This document shows, piece by piece, positions 26,697-36,793 of a stretch of DNA of 64,000 nucleotides (its first letter is position 1; each line of letters begins with the position of its first letter). This DNA comes from Lachnospiraceae bacterium. GTDB taxonomy: Bacteria; Bacillota; Clostridia; Lachnospirales; Lachnospiraceae. A program made the translations under genes and the position numbers. The stretch spans positions 62,001 to 126,000 of the forward strand of contig WRAQ01000001.1 of assembly GCA_009780115.1 (NCBI GenBank), written 5' to 3'. The notes beneath the pieces are model-generated. The model was not told the origin of the DNA. It ran no database searches and saw only the letters and a program-made list of their open reading frames with translations.

Positions 26697-26777
26697 AAAA
26701 GCGAGCAAGCTCGCTTCTAAGAGAATTGCAAGCATTCTCCTGAAGATTTACTTGGCTTGTGCGTAAAGGAATATTAT

Positions 26778-27146
26778 ATGAAGGTTAAACATCTAATTGG
26801 AGCAGTCTTTGAAACAATGGTAAAAGGGATTGTGTTGGTTCTGATCATCACATTTGTGTATCGTACTGCGGTGACGGCTTATGATTTTGGCTATCGCGTT
26901 TTTGCCGAAGAACCAATTTCACGCTCCGGCGGGCGGACAATAACGGTTGCGGTAGCGGAGGATTATACTATTAGAGGATTGGCGGAGATGCTGAAAGACA
27001 GGGGATTAATCCGCGATGCCGACCTTTTTGTCGTTCAAGAATTGCTTTCCGAACATCGGGGGGAAATAAAGCCGGGAATTTATGACCTTAGTACAGTTAT
27101 GACCGTGGCGGAAATGCTGGCGGTAATGTCTTCCGGCAGTGAATAA
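26778..27146 (+). CDS. short MltG-like membrane protein without the lytic domain
   Basis: 122 aa: one membrane helix (about 12-32) and an extracytoplasmic segment with YTIRGLAEMLKDRGLI, EIKPGIYDLSTVMTVAEMLAVMSSG, which is the LysM-like part of endolytic transglycosylase MltG. The catalytic YceG domain with its Glu is absent. This short form is found at this locus in Lachnospirales, while Bacillus YrrL is about three times longer. It may bind peptidoglycan or regulate glycan-strand release. ATG 26778 after AAAGGAAT. Confidence 0.75.
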   Translation: MKVKHLIGAVFETMVKGIVLVLIITFVYRTAVTAYDFGYRVFAEEPISRSGGRTITVAVAEDYTIRGLAEMLKDRGLIRDADLFVVQELLSEHRGEIKPGIYDLSTVMTVAEMLAVMSSGSE

Positions 27147-27232
27147 AACGAAGAGATTTTCTAAGCCGGCCAAAAACGCCGGCTAAAAAAATCTAATACT
27201 TCGTTTGGGAAGAATGACTTAGTTATTCTTCC
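27146..27232 (+). terminator. two consecutive hairpins, terminator or attenuator
   Basis: First hairpin 27146-27206: AAACGAAG pairs with CTTCGTTT around AGCCGGC/GCCGGCT, followed inside by a run of A. Second hairpin 27208-27232: GGAAGAAT/ATTCTTCC. They fill the gap before the O-methyltransferase gene and probably limit read-through. Confidence 0.55.
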
Positions 27233-27245
27233 GGATAGGTAGAAT

Positions 27246-27887
27246 ATGAATATAGCAGAACGGACATCGGTTTTTTTAAATTCGCTTGACCCGGGAAATA
27301 CACCTTATTTGGAAGAATTATTTGCATTTGCAATTAAAAGTGACATTCCTGTCATAAAGCGGGAAGTGCAAGGGATACTAAAATTATTTTTGACAATCCA
27401 AAAACCAAAACGCATTCTCGAGGTGGGGACAGCGATTGGTTTTTCAGCTTTATTAATGAGTGAATGTAGTCCGGGTGATTGTGAGATTATCACGATTGAG
27501 AGGGATAAAGGGCGTAGTGTCATTGCAGCGCAAAACTTTGAATTACATAATAAAAAGAATAAAATCACCTTGCTGGAGGGTGATGCGGAAGAAATCCTAA
27601 AAACGTTAAATAAGCCTTTTGATTTCATTTTTATGGATGCAGCAAAGGGCCAATACCTTAATTTTTTGCCGGAAATATTAAGGCTTTTGGTTTCCGGCGG
27701 AATTTTGATTACTGATAATGTTTTACAAGATGGTGATATTCTTGAATCACGTTATGCCGTGACCCGCCGTGACCGGACAATCCACGCCCGGATGCGTGAT
27801 TATCTTTATGAACTTAAACACCGCGATGATTTGTGTACGGAAATTCTCGATGTTGGGGACGGGGTAGCGGTAAGCTATTTAAGGTGA
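27246..27887 (+). CDS. O-methyltransferase, TrmR/YrrM-like
   Basis: 213 aa class I SAM methyltransferase of the COMT-like family: ILEVGTAIGFSALLMSE (motif I), DFIFMDAAKGQY and TDNVLQDG. In B. subtilis YrrM (TrmR) methylates 5-hydroxyuridine of tRNA, made by the U32 proteins encoded next to it. The same pairing is seen here, supporting that role. The downstream gene starts nine bases after its stop. Confidence 0.88.
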   Translation: MNIAERTSVFLNSLDPGNTPYLEELFAFAIKSDIPVIKREVQGILKLFLTIQKPKRILEVGTAIGFSALLMSECSPGDCEIITIERDKGRSVIAAQNFELHNKKNKITLLEGDAEEILKTLNKPFDFIFMDAAKGQYLNFLPEILRLLVSGGILITDNVLQDGDILESRYAVTRRDRTIHARMRDYLYELKHRDDLCTEILDVGDGVAVSYLR

Positions 27888-27895
27888 AAAATTAT

Positions 27896-29122
27896 ATGCG
27901 AAAAAAACCTGAACTTCTCATTCCCGCCGGTAGCCTTGAGGTGCTAAAAACGGCCGTTAATTTTGGTGCGGATGCAGTTTATATCGGCGGTGAAAGCTTT
28001 AGCCTGCGGGCAAAAGCGAAAAATTTTACCCTGGAAGAAATGCGGAAAGGGATTAATTTTGCCCATGAACATGAGGTCAAGGTTTATGTTACGGCAAATA
28101 TTTTTGCCCACGATGACGACCTGAAAGAAGCCAGAAAATACTTTGATGAACTAAAAGAAATAAAGCCTGATGCCCTCATTATCGCCGACCCCGGTATGTA
28201 TTCTCTTGCACAGGAAATCTGTCCGGAAATTCCGGTGCATATTTCCACTCAGGCAAATAATACCAACTCTTTGACCTACCGCTTTTGGTATAGCCAAGGA
28301 GTCAGGAGGGTGGTTGCCGCCCGTGAACTTTCACTTTCTGAAATAACTGAAATCCGTAAAAATATACCCGGTGACATGGAAATCGAATGTTTTATTCATG
28401 GGGCAATGTGTATTTCTTATTCCGGCCGCTGTCTTTTGAGTAACTATTTTACCGGGCGCGATGCTAATCAAGGCGCTTGTACCCACCCCTGCCGCTGGAA
28501 ATATGCCGTCGTTGAGGAACAGCGCCCCGGCCTTTATTTTCCAGTTCTTGAAAATGAACGCGGAACTTATATTTTCAATTCCCGTGATTTATGTATGGTC
28601 GAATTTATCCCCGAACTTATCAGTGCCGGAATCGACAGTTTCAAAATTGAGGGCCGGATGAAAACTGCTCTTTATATCGCAACCGTTGCCCGTACTTACC
28701 GTAAAGCAATCGATGACTTCTTCAATTCCGGAGATTCATATCGGAATAATATGAATTGGTATCAAACCGAAATCTCACGTTGTACCTACCGTTTTTTTTC
28801 AACCGGTTTTTATTTTGGCAAAACTGATGAAACAAGTCAAATTTATGAAACTGCAAGTTATATCAATGAAGCAATTTATCTTGGTACGGTTTCGGCTGTT
28901 GACCAAAATAAAGGTGCTTGCATTGAGCAAAAAAACAAATTTGCCGTTGGCGAAAGTATTGAAATAATGAAACCTGACGGGCAGAATATTCCGGTTGAAG
29001 TTCTTCATATTACTGATGAAAATGGGGTATCGGTGCCGGATGCACCGCACCCGCGCCAGATTCTGTATGTTAGTCTGGCCCGGCCGCCGGAAGTGGGGGA
29101 TATATTAAGGAAAGAGGCGTGA
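27896..29122 (+). CDS. U32 family peptidase-like tRNA hydroxylation protein
   Basis: 408 aa. N-terminal barrel PELLIPAGSLEVLKTAVNFGADAVYIGG and the U32 signature with cysteines, ECFIHGAMCISYSGRC, then GACTHPCRW, which binds an iron-sulfur cluster in relatives. Family members TrhP/YrrO hydroxylate U34 of tRNA from prephenate; peptidase activity of others is doubtful. Pairing with the TrmR-like methyltransferase fits synthesis of mo5U-type tRNA. ATG 27896 chosen. Confidence 0.9.
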   Translation: MRKKPELLIPAGSLEVLKTAVNFGADAVYIGGESFSLRAKAKNFTLEEMRKGINFAHEHEVKVYVTANIFAHDDDLKEARKYFDELKEIKPDALIIADPGMYSLAQEICPEIPVHISTQANNTNSLTYRFWYSQGVRRVVAARELSLSEITEIRKNIPGDMEIECFIHGAMCISYSGRCLLSNYFTGRDANQGACTHPCRWKYAVVEEQRPGLYFPVLENERGTYIFNSRDLCMVEFIPELISAGIDSFKIEGRMKTALYIATVARTYRKAIDDFFNSGDSYRNNMNWYQTEISRCTYRFFSTGFYFGKTDETSQIYETASYINEAIYLGTVSAVDQNKGACIEQKNKFAVGESIEIMKPDGQNIPVEVLHITDENGVSVPDAPHPRQILYVSLARPPEVGDILRKEA

Positions 29123-29262
29123 GTAAGTATTTCTGACTTCGCAAGCAGACCCTTGAGAAACGTCGTTACTAGGTTTCGTGGTTCAGAAACCGTATGTAAC
29201 GTAACGATTTCTCTTGGAGCGGAAGCGTGTCTTGCGGCGAAGTGCAGAGAATACTTACACGC
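29117..29262. repeat. 146-bp imperfect palindrome
   Basis: Ends GCGTGAGTAAGTATT and AATACTTACACGC are inverted; inner arms pair further (CTTCGC/GCGAAG, GTTAC/GTAAC, GTTTC/GAAAC at the tip). It starts inside the stop region of the U32 gene. It looks like a MITE-type or structured intergenic element; no coding sequence. Confidence 0.65.
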
Positions 29263-29281
29263 GGAATATTGGCTTAAAACC

Positions 29282-29311
29282 TTGACACCGCACAGTCAAT
29301 TGCCGTATAAT
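29282..29311 (+). promoter_or_regulatory. promoter of glnN
   Basis: TTGACA (29282-29287) and TATAAT (29306-29311), perfect boxes with an 18-base spacer, 52 bases before the glutamine synthetase start. Confidence 0.8.
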
Positions 29312-29363
29312 AACAATCAAATTAGCAGAATTTACAGAAAAAACGTCCACACAGGAGCCTCCC

Positions 29364-31466
29364 ATGATAAATGTCGAAGAAATCTTTGCCAAAAACGTTT
29401 TTACGATTGGCAAAATGAAAGATTACCTGCCCGGGGAAGTCTTTCGTGATGTCAAAAAAGTCATTGACCAGGGTGGCGAGCTAACTATTGCCGAAGCTGA
29501 TATTGTTGCGAAAGCGATGAAAGACTGGGCGATGGAAAATGGTGCAACCCATTATACTCACTGGTTTCAGCCCCTAACTGGAATTACTGCCGAGAAGCAT
29601 GATTCTTTTATCACCCATCCCGATGCGGAAGGGTTTATGATTATGGATTTTTCCGGCCGCGAATTAATCAAAGGCGAACCGGATGCTTCCTCATTTCCCT
29701 CCGGCGGCTTAAGGGCCACCTTTGAAGCCCGCGGTTATACCGCCTGGGATATTACCTCACCGGCATTTCTAAAGGAAACTGCTGCCGGTGTTTTCTTATG
29801 TATCCCAACCGCTTTTTGTGCCTATACCGGTGAAGCTTTGGACAAAAAAACACCCCTGCTCCGCTCAATGGAAGCGATAAATATCCAGGCACTCCGGATT
29901 ATCCGTTTATTTGGTGATGATAAAAGTAAAAAAGTTACACCAATGGTTGGGCCGGAACAAGAATATTTTCTTGTTGATGCACAAAAGTACTTGAAACGGC
30001 GTGACCTTATTTTCGCCGGGCGGACCCTTTTTGGCGCCCCCGCCCCCAAAGGCCATGAGATGGATGACCATTATTTTGGTGATATCCGCGAACGGATTGG
30101 CGCTTTTATGAAAGATTTAAATGAGGAGCTTTGGAAAATGGGGGTAACTGCGAAAACCCAGCATAACGAAACTGCTCCCGCCCAGCATGAATTAGCGCCA
30201 ATTTATGAAACTGCCAATATTGCCGTCGACCACAACCAAATCGTAATGGAAACAATGAAACGTGTTGCCGTCCGTCATGACTTACGCTGCTTGCTCCATG
30301 AAAAACCCTTTGCCGGGGTAAATGGTTCCGGCAAACATAATAACTGGTCGCTTAATACCGATACCGGGACAAATCTGCTTGACCCCGGTGAGACCCCGAA
30401 TGAAAACATTCAATTTTTATTAATAATTGCCTGTATCATGAAAGCAGTTGATACTCATGCCGACCTACTCCGGCAAAGCGCTTCCGATGTCGGAAATGAC
30501 CATCGTCTTGGCGCTTTTGAAGCACCGCCGGCAATTATTTCTATCTTTCTTGGTGAGCAGTTGGAAGACGTTGTCCGTCAACTGGTTGAAACCGGTTCCG
30601 CCGGTTCCCTTAAAGAAAGCGGAAAATTAATGACAGGTGTGTCAACTTTACCCGACTTAATTAAGGATGCCACCGACCGCAACCGTACCTCGCCCTTTGC
30701 TTTCACCGGCAACAAATTCGAGTTCCGCATGACCGGCTCATCGGATTCAGTCGCAAGCCCGAATACGACTTTAAACGCAATTGTTGCCGAGGCATTTTGC
30801 GAAGCGGCTGACATTTTAGAAAATGCCGAAGATTTTGATCTTGCCGTGCATGATTTAATCAAGAAATATATGTTTAATCATCAGCGGATTATTTTTAACG
30901 GAAACAGTTATTCTGAAGAGTGGGTAACAGAAGCGGAAAAGCGCGGGTTACCAAATATTACGACCATGGTAGAAGCTGTTGAAACTTTAACAACCGACAA
31001 AGCAGTGGCTTTATATGAGAAATTTCAAATTTTTACCCGGGCTGAATTAACCGCAACCAAAGAAATCCTTTATGATACATATTCAAAAACGCTGAACATT
31101 GAAGCTAAAACTATGATTGATATGGCTTCAAAGCAGATTATCCCGGCGGTGATGCGTTATACCGGGGAGCTTGCGTATACAGTTAATCAATTAAATGCCG
31201 CCGGAATTAAGGCAACCGTTCAAACTGAACTACTAAAGGAAATCACTGATCACTTAATCATAATGCAATCATACCTTAATAGGCTTAAGGAATATGAAAA
31301 TATCGCCTTTACTATCCCTGATAACCGGGCGCGGGCATTTTATTATAAGGATAAAGTGAAGGAAGCAATGGAGTTACTTCGTGTTTCGGCAGATAGATTA
31401 GAAATGATGGTTGATATAACTTATTGGCCGATACCGACTTATGGTGATTTAATGTTTGAAGTATAA
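29364..31466 (+). CDS. glnN: glutamine synthetase type III
   Basis: 700 aa, the GSIII length. [43 protein letters not shown] and [12 protein letters not shown] supply the active site. It makes glutamine from glutamate, ammonia and ATP, as a double-hexamer unlike type I. Own strong promoter; AGGAG before ATG 29364. The main ammonium-assimilation enzyme of many anaerobes. Confidence 0.97.
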   Translation: MINVEEIFAKNVFTIGKMKDYLPGEVFRDVKKVIDQGGELTIAEADIVAKAMKDWAMENGATHYTHWFQPLTGITAEKHDSFITHPDAEGFMIMDFSGRELIKGEPDASSFPSGGLRATFEARGYTAWDITSPAFLKETAAGVFLCIPTAFCAYTGEALDKKTPLLRSMEAINIQALRIIRLFGDDKSKKVTPMVGPEQEYFLVDAQKYLKRRDLIFAGRTLFGAPAPKGHEMDDHYFGDIRERIGAFMKDLNEELWKMGVTAKTQHNETAPAQHELAPIYETANIAVDHNQIVMETMKRVAVRHDLRCLLHEKPFAGVNGSGKHNNWSLNTDTGTNLLDPGETPNENIQFLLIIACIMKAVDTHADLLRQSASDVGNDHRLGAFEAPPAIISIFLGEQLEDVVRQLVETGSAGSLKESGKLMTGVSTLPDLIKDATDRNRTSPFAFTGNKFEFRMTGSSDSVASPNTTLNAIVAEAFCEAADILENAEDFDLAVHDLIKKYMFNHQRIIFNGNSYSEEWVTEAEKRGLPNITTMVEAVETLTTDKAVALYEKFQIFTRAELTATKEILYDTYSKTLNIEAKTMIDMASKQIIPAVMRYTGELAYTVNQLNAAGIKATVQTELLKEITDHLIIMQSYLNRLKEYENIAFTIPDNRARAFYYKDKVKEAMELLRVSADRLEMMVDITYWPIPTYGDLMFEV

Positions 31467-31502
31467 ATTGTGTAATTGTGTCAACAAACAAGGAGGGATT
31501 CA

Positions 31503-33488
31503 ATGAAAAGTATTAGTACAAAATTGTTAACTCGGATATTGATTATATCCGCAATTGGAATGGCAACTATCACTTTAATCGGAGGTATTATCGGCGGGAC
31601 GGCTATTCATCAGCAGGCGCAGCAGCGGATTGCCGCTGAAACGGCGCTTAGTGCCGAGCAAATTAATACTTGGCTGATGCAACAAGCAAATTATATGAAT
31701 TCTGTTGCTACTGATTTTTCTGTTTTAAGAAATATGTCTGATGATGAAATTTTTGATATTATGATAAGTCATGACCGGAATAATCCGGACTTTTACTGTG
31801 TTTATATCGGTTATCCGGACGGGACCGGTATCTTCAGTGATGAGTGGGAACCGGACTATAGTAGTTGGCAGGCTAATGAACGCGGGTGGTACAAACTAGC
31901 TGCCGCCTCACCTAATGAAGCGGTTATCACCGATATTTATCTTGATGCCACATCCAATGAATTTGTTATTACTATATCCCGGGCAATCGTACAGAATGGG
32001 CAGATTGCCGGTGTTGTTGCGGCTGATGTATTTATTACTACTGTTGGCGATATAGTTGCGAAAAGCAATATCGGTTCAGGAAGCGGTGCTTTTTTAACCG
32101 ATGCTGAAGGCGGAATTATTGTTCATAGCAATCCTGCATTTATGCCTTATCTTGATGCCAATGAAGATACCATTTTTCAAGATTTGTTTACCATTGAGAA
32201 TAGAAGTTTAAGTGCTTTAAAAAATATTAGCGACAAAACTGTAAATATCCGCGGACAATATTATACCGCAAATCATGTGGTTAATGATTGGATACTGTAT
32301 ACATCAATTCCAACCAGAATTGTTAATGCCCCGATATATATTATGATTATTGTATCGGTAATTGCATTTGCGATTATTTTCGGCCTTGCATTTGTTTTAA
32401 ATTATGCCGCAATCAAAAATATGATTGTCAACCCGATTAAAGATGTCACAAACGCGGCAAATACTTTGGCATCCGGTGCGCCTGTTTCAGCACTTGAAGG
32501 CGATTATCATGGCGAAATCGCTTTGCTTGCTGATTCATTTCGTAGTATGGAAGTTTTTAATAAACAGCAATCGGACTATCTTGAACGAATTTCATCCGGT
32601 GATTTTTCATTCCATGTCGAACCCCGGTGCCCCGAAGACCGGACCGGGATTGCAATCGCCCATATGCTAAAAGAACTAAACAATGTCTTTACGGAAGTTC
32701 AAAATACATCTGAAACCGTCTCCATGGCGGCGAACCGTATTTCCGTTGGTTCACACGAACTTACTCAAGGGGCCCAAGGGTTGGCAGCAGCTTCGACCGA
32801 CCAGGCGGTTTCAGTAAAAGGCCTTTCTGCTTTTGTATCCGAAGTAAGGGGAAAAGTTGAAGAAAATACTACCCGTTCGCAAAAATCAGCCGAAAGTGTA
32901 TCTGAAACTGGCGTGCTTCTTAAGAAATCAACCGAGTCAATGAATCGGCTGATGGAATCAATGGATGCAATTAACGAAAGCTCTCAAAGCATTCAAAACG
33001 TTATTCAATCAATTGATGATATTGCATCGCAAACCAACCTGCTTGCATTAAATGCTGCAATTGAAGCGGCACGGGCAGGGGAAGCCGGCCGGGGTTTTGC
33101 CGTGGTTGCCGAAGAAGTAAGCAAGCTGGCGGCAATGAGTGCCGAGGCCGCCCAAGAAACAGCCCAATTAATCCACAATAGCACCTCACAAGTAACTCAT
33201 GGCATCGAAATAATGGATGAGACAAAGAAAAATCTTGAGGCCGTCTCGGAAAAAGCCGAAGAAATAATGGCGATAAGCTTTGAAATAAACATGTCATTAA
33301 AGGAACAGCAAGCAACAATCAGCGAAGTTGATATTGCCGTTGATAAGATTTCGGCAAATATTCATGAAAATGCCCAACTTGCTGAAGAATCCGCCGCCGT
33401 ATCCGAAGAATCCGCCAGTGCTTCTGAGGAAATGTCAGAGCGGGCAACAACTCTAAATAATATTCTGGGACGAATAAAATTAAAGTAG
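31503..33488 (+). CDS. methyl-accepting chemotaxis protein with dCache sensor
   Basis: 661 aa. Membrane helix 1 at about 12-35, an extracytoplasmic double-Cache domain (about 40-270, with [19 protein letters not shown] and ISRAI), helix 2 at about 285-310, a HAMP-like linker, and a long coiled signalling domain whose tip reads [20 protein letters not shown]. It senses a small ligand and controls CheA, which fits a motile cell. No C-terminal CheR/CheB pentapeptide. ATG 31503 follows AAGGAGGG. Confidence 0.93.
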   Translation: MKSISTKLLTRILIISAIGMATITLIGGIIGGTAIHQQAQQRIAAETALSAEQINTWLMQQANYMNSVATDFSVLRNMSDDEIFDIMISHDRNNPDFYCVYIGYPDGTGIFSDEWEPDYSSWQANERGWYKLAAASPNEAVITDIYLDATSNEFVITISRAIVQNGQIAGVVAADVFITTVGDIVAKSNIGSGSGAFLTDAEGGIIVHSNPAFMPYLDANEDTIFQDLFTIENRSLSALKNISDKTVNIRGQYYTANHVVNDWILYTSIPTRIVNAPIYIMIIVSVIAFAIIFGLAFVLNYAAIKNMIVNPIKDVTNAANTLASGAPVSALEGDYHGEIALLADSFRSMEVFNKQQSDYLERISSGDFSFHVEPRCPEDRTGIAIAHMLKELNNVFTEVQNTSETVSMAANRISVGSHELTQGAQGLAAASTDQAVSVKGLSAFVSEVRGKVEENTTRSQKSAESVSETGVLLKKSTESMNRLMESMDAINESSQSIQNVIQSIDDIASQTNLLALNAAIEAARAGEAGRGFAVVAEEVSKLAAMSAEAAQETAQLIHNSTSQVTHGIEIMDETKKNLEAVSEKAEEIMAISFEINMSLKEQQATISEVDIAVDKISANIHENAQLAEESAAVSEESASASEEMSERATTLNNILGRIKLK

Positions 33489-33504
33489 AAAGTTGGTCAA
33501 TAAA

Positions 33505-35187
33505 ATGGAAAATCAAGCCGGAAATTTTCTCGAAAGTATCCACAATGATGACTTTACCGCACCTTATCAGGCAAAACAGCTATCTGGCCGGCTGGGTGAT
33601 TTAAACCGGCCCGGGGAATCATTAAATGGAGTGTGGCATTTTGGCATTGACCAATATGACAACTGTTTAAGGGCGAAATTTTTTGAGGAAAATACCCACG
33701 ATGAAGAGGGGCGCCCTTATCCGCTTGACTATAGCTTTGATACCTGGGAGACAATGCAGATACCATCATGCTGGAACCTCCATTCCGAGCGCTTATTTTT
33801 GTATGAAGGGTCAATGGTTTTCACCCGGAAATTCCGTTACAAAAACCACGGCGAAAAGCGCGTTTTCTTGCATTTCAGCGGCGCGGCTTATGTCGCATAT
33901 GTGTTTGTAAACCGCCAATATATGGGGAAACATGAAGGTGCTTCTACACCGTTTGAAGTTGAGGTAACTGATGTTCTTCAGGACGAAAACCGTATTGTAG
34001 TAGTTGTTAATAATACCCGGAAAAGAACTAATGTCCCTTGCGAAAATACGGACTGGTTTAATTATGGCGGCCTTTACCGGGATGTAGAAATATTACGGGT
34101 TCCGGAAACCTTTATCCGGGATTTCTCATTGTCACTTGCCCCGGATGGCAGTATTCAAGCTTTAATTACTGTCGATGGCTCTCTAAAAAACGGAACTGCA
34201 ACCGTGCATTGGTCGCCCGAAAATCCGAAATTATATGATGTTGTTCTTGAATATGGTGAGGATAAAGTAAGTGACCGGATTGGCTTCCGCGAAATTAAAG
34301 TCGTTGGCACAGAAATTTATTTAAACGGCAAACCGATATTGCTCAAAGGAATTTGTGCCCATGAAGATAGTGTGCTTAATGGGAAAAGTGTTAGTGAAGC
34401 AGAAATCCGCGAAAATTACCGTATTGCGAAAGAAATGAACTGCAATTATATGCGCCTTGCCCATTACCCTCATTCAGTGCAAGCGGCGCGGATTGCCGAT
34501 GAGATGGGAATCATGCTGTGGGAAGAAATTCCGGTTTATTGGGCGATAGAATTTGAAAATGAAAATGTATATAACTGTGCCGAAAATCAATTAAAAGAGT
34601 TGATTACGCGGGACCGCAACCGGGCAAGTGTTATTATCTGGTCGGTTGGCAATGAAAATGTTGATTCGGATGCCCGCCTTAAATTCATGCGCCGCCTTGC
34701 GCAAACAGCGAAATCGTTTGACCCGGCGCGCCTTGTTTCGGCCGCCTGTCTCTATGACGGTGAGGCTTTATTAATCAATGACCGCTTGAGTGAGTACATT
34801 GATATCATCGGCATTAATGAGTATTTTGGCTGGTATCAACCTGAATTTAATAATTTAATCCGCTTGTTTGATAATTCAAAACCAGCGAAACCCGTCGTAA
34901 TCTGCGAGCTGGGAGCTGATGCCCGCGCTTTTCACCATGGTTCAAAAGATGAACTGATGACCGAAGATAATCAGCTTTATGTCTATCAGCGGCAGGTTGA
35001 GGTCTTAAGTAAAATCCCTTATGTCAAAGGCATCAGCCCGTGGATATTGTTCGACTTCCGTTGTCCAAGAAGGCTTCATTCACTTCAGAATTATTATAAC
35101 CTTAAAGGCTTGTTATCCGCTGATAAAAAACATAAGAAGCTGGCTTTTTATGTTATGCAGGAATTTTATGCCAGATGGGAAATATGA
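33505..35187 (+). CDS. glycoside hydrolase family 2 (beta-glucuronidase/galactosidase-like)
   Basis: 560 aa, cytoplasmic (no signal). N-terminal sugar-binding jelly-roll (WHFGIDQYDN to FEVEVTDVL), short immunoglobulin-like domain, and TIM barrel with KGICAHEDS, the acid/base Glu in WSVGNEN and the nucleophile Glu in VICELGAD. The NYMRLAHYPHS stretch resembles beta-glucuronidases. Substrate cannot be fixed from sequence. ATG 33505 is chosen over TTG 33493; neither has a strong ribosome site. Seventeen bases after the chemoreceptor, so perhaps cotranscribed. Confidence 0.85.
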   Translation: MENQAGNFLESIHNDDFTAPYQAKQLSGRLGDLNRPGESLNGVWHFGIDQYDNCLRAKFFEENTHDEEGRPYPLDYSFDTWETMQIPSCWNLHSERLFLYEGSMVFTRKFRYKNHGEKRVFLHFSGAAYVAYVFVNRQYMGKHEGASTPFEVEVTDVLQDENRIVVVVNNTRKRTNVPCENTDWFNYGGLYRDVEILRVPETFIRDFSLSLAPDGSIQALITVDGSLKNGTATVHWSPENPKLYDVVLEYGEDKVSDRIGFREIKVVGTEIYLNGKPILLKGICAHEDSVLNGKSVSEAEIRENYRIAKEMNCNYMRLAHYPHSVQAARIADEMGIMLWEEIPVYWAIEFENENVYNCAENQLKELITRDRNRASVIIWSVGNENVDSDARLKFMRRLAQTAKSFDPARLVSAACLYDGEALLINDRLSEYIDIIGINEYFGWYQPEFNNLIRLFDNSKPAKPVVICELGADARAFHHGSKDELMTEDNQLYVYQRQVEVLSKIPYVKGISPWILFDFRCPRRLHSLQNYYNLKGLLSADKKHKKLAFYVMQEFYARWEI

Positions 35188-35263
35188 AGAGTTTATCTAA
35201 GGCGTTGAGCAAAGATTCAACACCAAAGATAAACTAATCCTGCTTCGCAGGCACTCTTCATAT
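35182..35263 (+). terminator. branched hairpin after the glycosidase gene
   Basis: Outer stem ATATGAAGAG/CTCTTCATAT encloses two inner stems, AGTTTATCT/AGATAAACT and CCTGC-TTC-GCAGG: a three-way junction starting at the stop codon. No T run follows, so it may be an mRNA end stabiliser or a repeat rather than a simple terminator. Confidence 0.45.
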
Positions 35264-35286
35264 AAATGAATCAAAGTGATTGGGGC

Positions 35287-35315
35287 TTGCAATCTTTATC
35301 CCTATCTTGTATAAT
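35287..35315 (+). promoter_or_regulatory. promoter of tRNA-Gln
   Basis: TTGCAA (35287-35292) and TATAAT (35310-35315), 17-base spacer, about 49 bases before the tRNA. Confidence 0.75.
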
Positions 35316-35363
35316 CCAAAAGTAGAGTTTACCAAAACAAACCCTCAAACCGTGTACAAGCAA

Positions 35364-35435
35364 TGGGCTATCGCCAAACGGTAAGGCAACGGACTCTGAC
35401 TCCGTCATTTCTAGGTTCAAATCCTAGTAGCCCAG
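35364..35435 (+). tRNA. tRNA-Gln (CUG)
   Basis: Seven-bp acceptor stem TGGGCTA/TAGCCCA, D arm, anticodon stem ACGGA/TCCGT with loop CTCTGAC giving anticodon CTG, and T arm CTAGGTTCAAATCCTAG. No encoded CCA. Its 3' 45 bases are the core of the integration site of the following element, which restores a complete tRNA. Confidence 0.95.
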
Positions 35436-35436
35436 T
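35391..35436 (+). repeat. attachment site attL (46 bp)
   Basis: The 3' part of tRNA-Gln from the anticodon arm onwards, identical over 46 bases to 52068-52113. It marks the left end of the integrated element. Confidence 0.93.
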
Positions 35437-35448
35437 TGAAAAAAAGCT

Positions 35449-35490
35449 GATAGAATCAAGGTTTTCGAAACTTTGATTCTATCTTTTTTT
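35449..35490 (+). terminator. terminator behind tRNA-Gln
   Basis: An 11-bp stem GATAGAATCAA/TTGATTCTATC, with further pairing at the tip, followed by seven T. It lies just inside the element and ends the tRNA transcript; the stem can also end the integrase transcript. Confidence 0.85.
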
Positions 35491-35504
35491 GTGTCAAAAC
35501 TGAA

Positions 35505-35531
35505 ATGTCCACGATTTTGTCCACGATATTA
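35505..35531 (+). repeat. integrase arm-type repeat, left
   Basis: Two tandem copies of TGTCCACGAT separated by a few T. The same doublet lies near the right end at 51908-51933 in the same orientation, with one T fewer. Probable arm-binding sites of the integrase. Confidence 0.6.
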
Positions 35532-35535
35532 ATTT

Positions 35536-36693
35536 TTATTTGCCAAAATTGGTGAACTTATCGTTGAGATTATCAGCTAAATTTCTTTTGGCTTCCATGT
35601 CCAAATGCGTGTACAGATTCATCGTCGTTCCGATATCACCGTGTCCTAGCCAAACCTGAATCTCCTTTAAGCTAAAGCCAAGGTGCAGCAAATAGCTGGC
35701 TGATGAATGTCTTAGATCATGAAAACGGATGATTGGTAAATCATTTTTGACCAAAATCTGCTTGAAACGCCTTGTAACGTAATTCGGGTAAATAAGTCTG
35801 CCGTCGGCATGGGTGAATACATAGCCATTATCAATGTAATCATTTGGTAGCAAGCTTCTGTATTCGTCCTGACTCGCTTTAATTTGATTCAACGCGTCAA
35901 TGATAATGCTCGACATCGGCATAGATCGGTAGCTGCTCTTATTCTTAGTTGAATCTTTGGTATGCAGGTCTTTACCAATTTTAGTAACCGTATGCTGTAC
36001 CATGAAGGTTTTGCGGTCAAAATCAATAGCGTTCCACTTTAAGCCGATGATTTCTCCCCGGCGCATACCATAGAATATCGCAAATAAGATGATGCCTTCG
36101 ATTATATCGCCTTTGACTACGCCCATAAGCTCGTTAATCTGCTTTTCATTATAATGCTTTGCTCCTGTAAATTTCACTTTCTTAGGCATGTCGATACCCT
36201 TCACAGGATTGAATGTAATTAATTTTTGCTTAATCGCACTATCAAAGCATTTAGAAAAATTCCACAAGTGCTTCCGGACTGTGTTCGGAGATTTTGATTT
36301 AAGCTTATAATTTATGTATTGATTGATGTGTAGCGGTGTTACGTCTTTAACTTTTAGTTTTTTGGGTTCATAGAATGGCACTATCTGGTTTTCAATAATC
36401 CGCTTGTAACCCATATAGGTCACATATTCTATAGACGGTTTTAAGTTTTCAAGCCATTCCTTGATAAATACAATAAATAAAATATCCTTGCCTAAATCAA
36501 TATCAATATTATCCGATTCAAATTCCGCTAATACCTCTTTGCATTTTGCATTGGCTCGCCTTTTGTTATTGCCATCTACCGGTATATCTGTCGATACCCA
36601 TTTCTGATGCTCCTTTCCCGTGCCTTAATCCTTGTAACGAATTAGGATGAAATAATTGGGCCTATCTTTCTTTTCTTGTATAGTTGCAGTCAT
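35536..36693 (-). pseudogene. tyrosine site-specific recombinase (integrase) with in-frame stop
   Basis: The full reading frame starts at ATG 36693 after AAAGGAGTG and ends at 35536, 385 codons, the normal size of Tn916-type integrases. Codon 23 is TAA (36627-36625) where relatives have a sense codon after YKD; GTGKEHQKWVSTDIP follows in the same frame. Beyond it the gene is intact: SAM-like core-binding domain and catalytic RRGEI, HDLRHSSA, LGHGDIGTT and the Tyr in NLYTHL. A shorter product from a downstream start would lack the arm-binding domain, and no good ribosome site is seen for one. Confidence 0.9.
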
Positions 36694-36793
36694 AAGTAAA
36701 TCACTCCTTTCAAAATAGCCTGGAAGTCCTACTCATGCTACAATTAACCTTGATAATATTGTAGCATGAGCAGATGCTTAAGCCAATCGCTTT

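Noticed and set aside
29153..29449. 98-codon ORF overlapping the glnN start
   Set aside because: It lies in the palindrome and the glnN promoter and overlaps the true gene in another frame.
31466..31503. A TAAA-N15 spacing before the chemoreceptor gene resembling a sigma-D promoter
   Set aside because: The second box reads AACAAACA, with too few matches to GCCGATAA.
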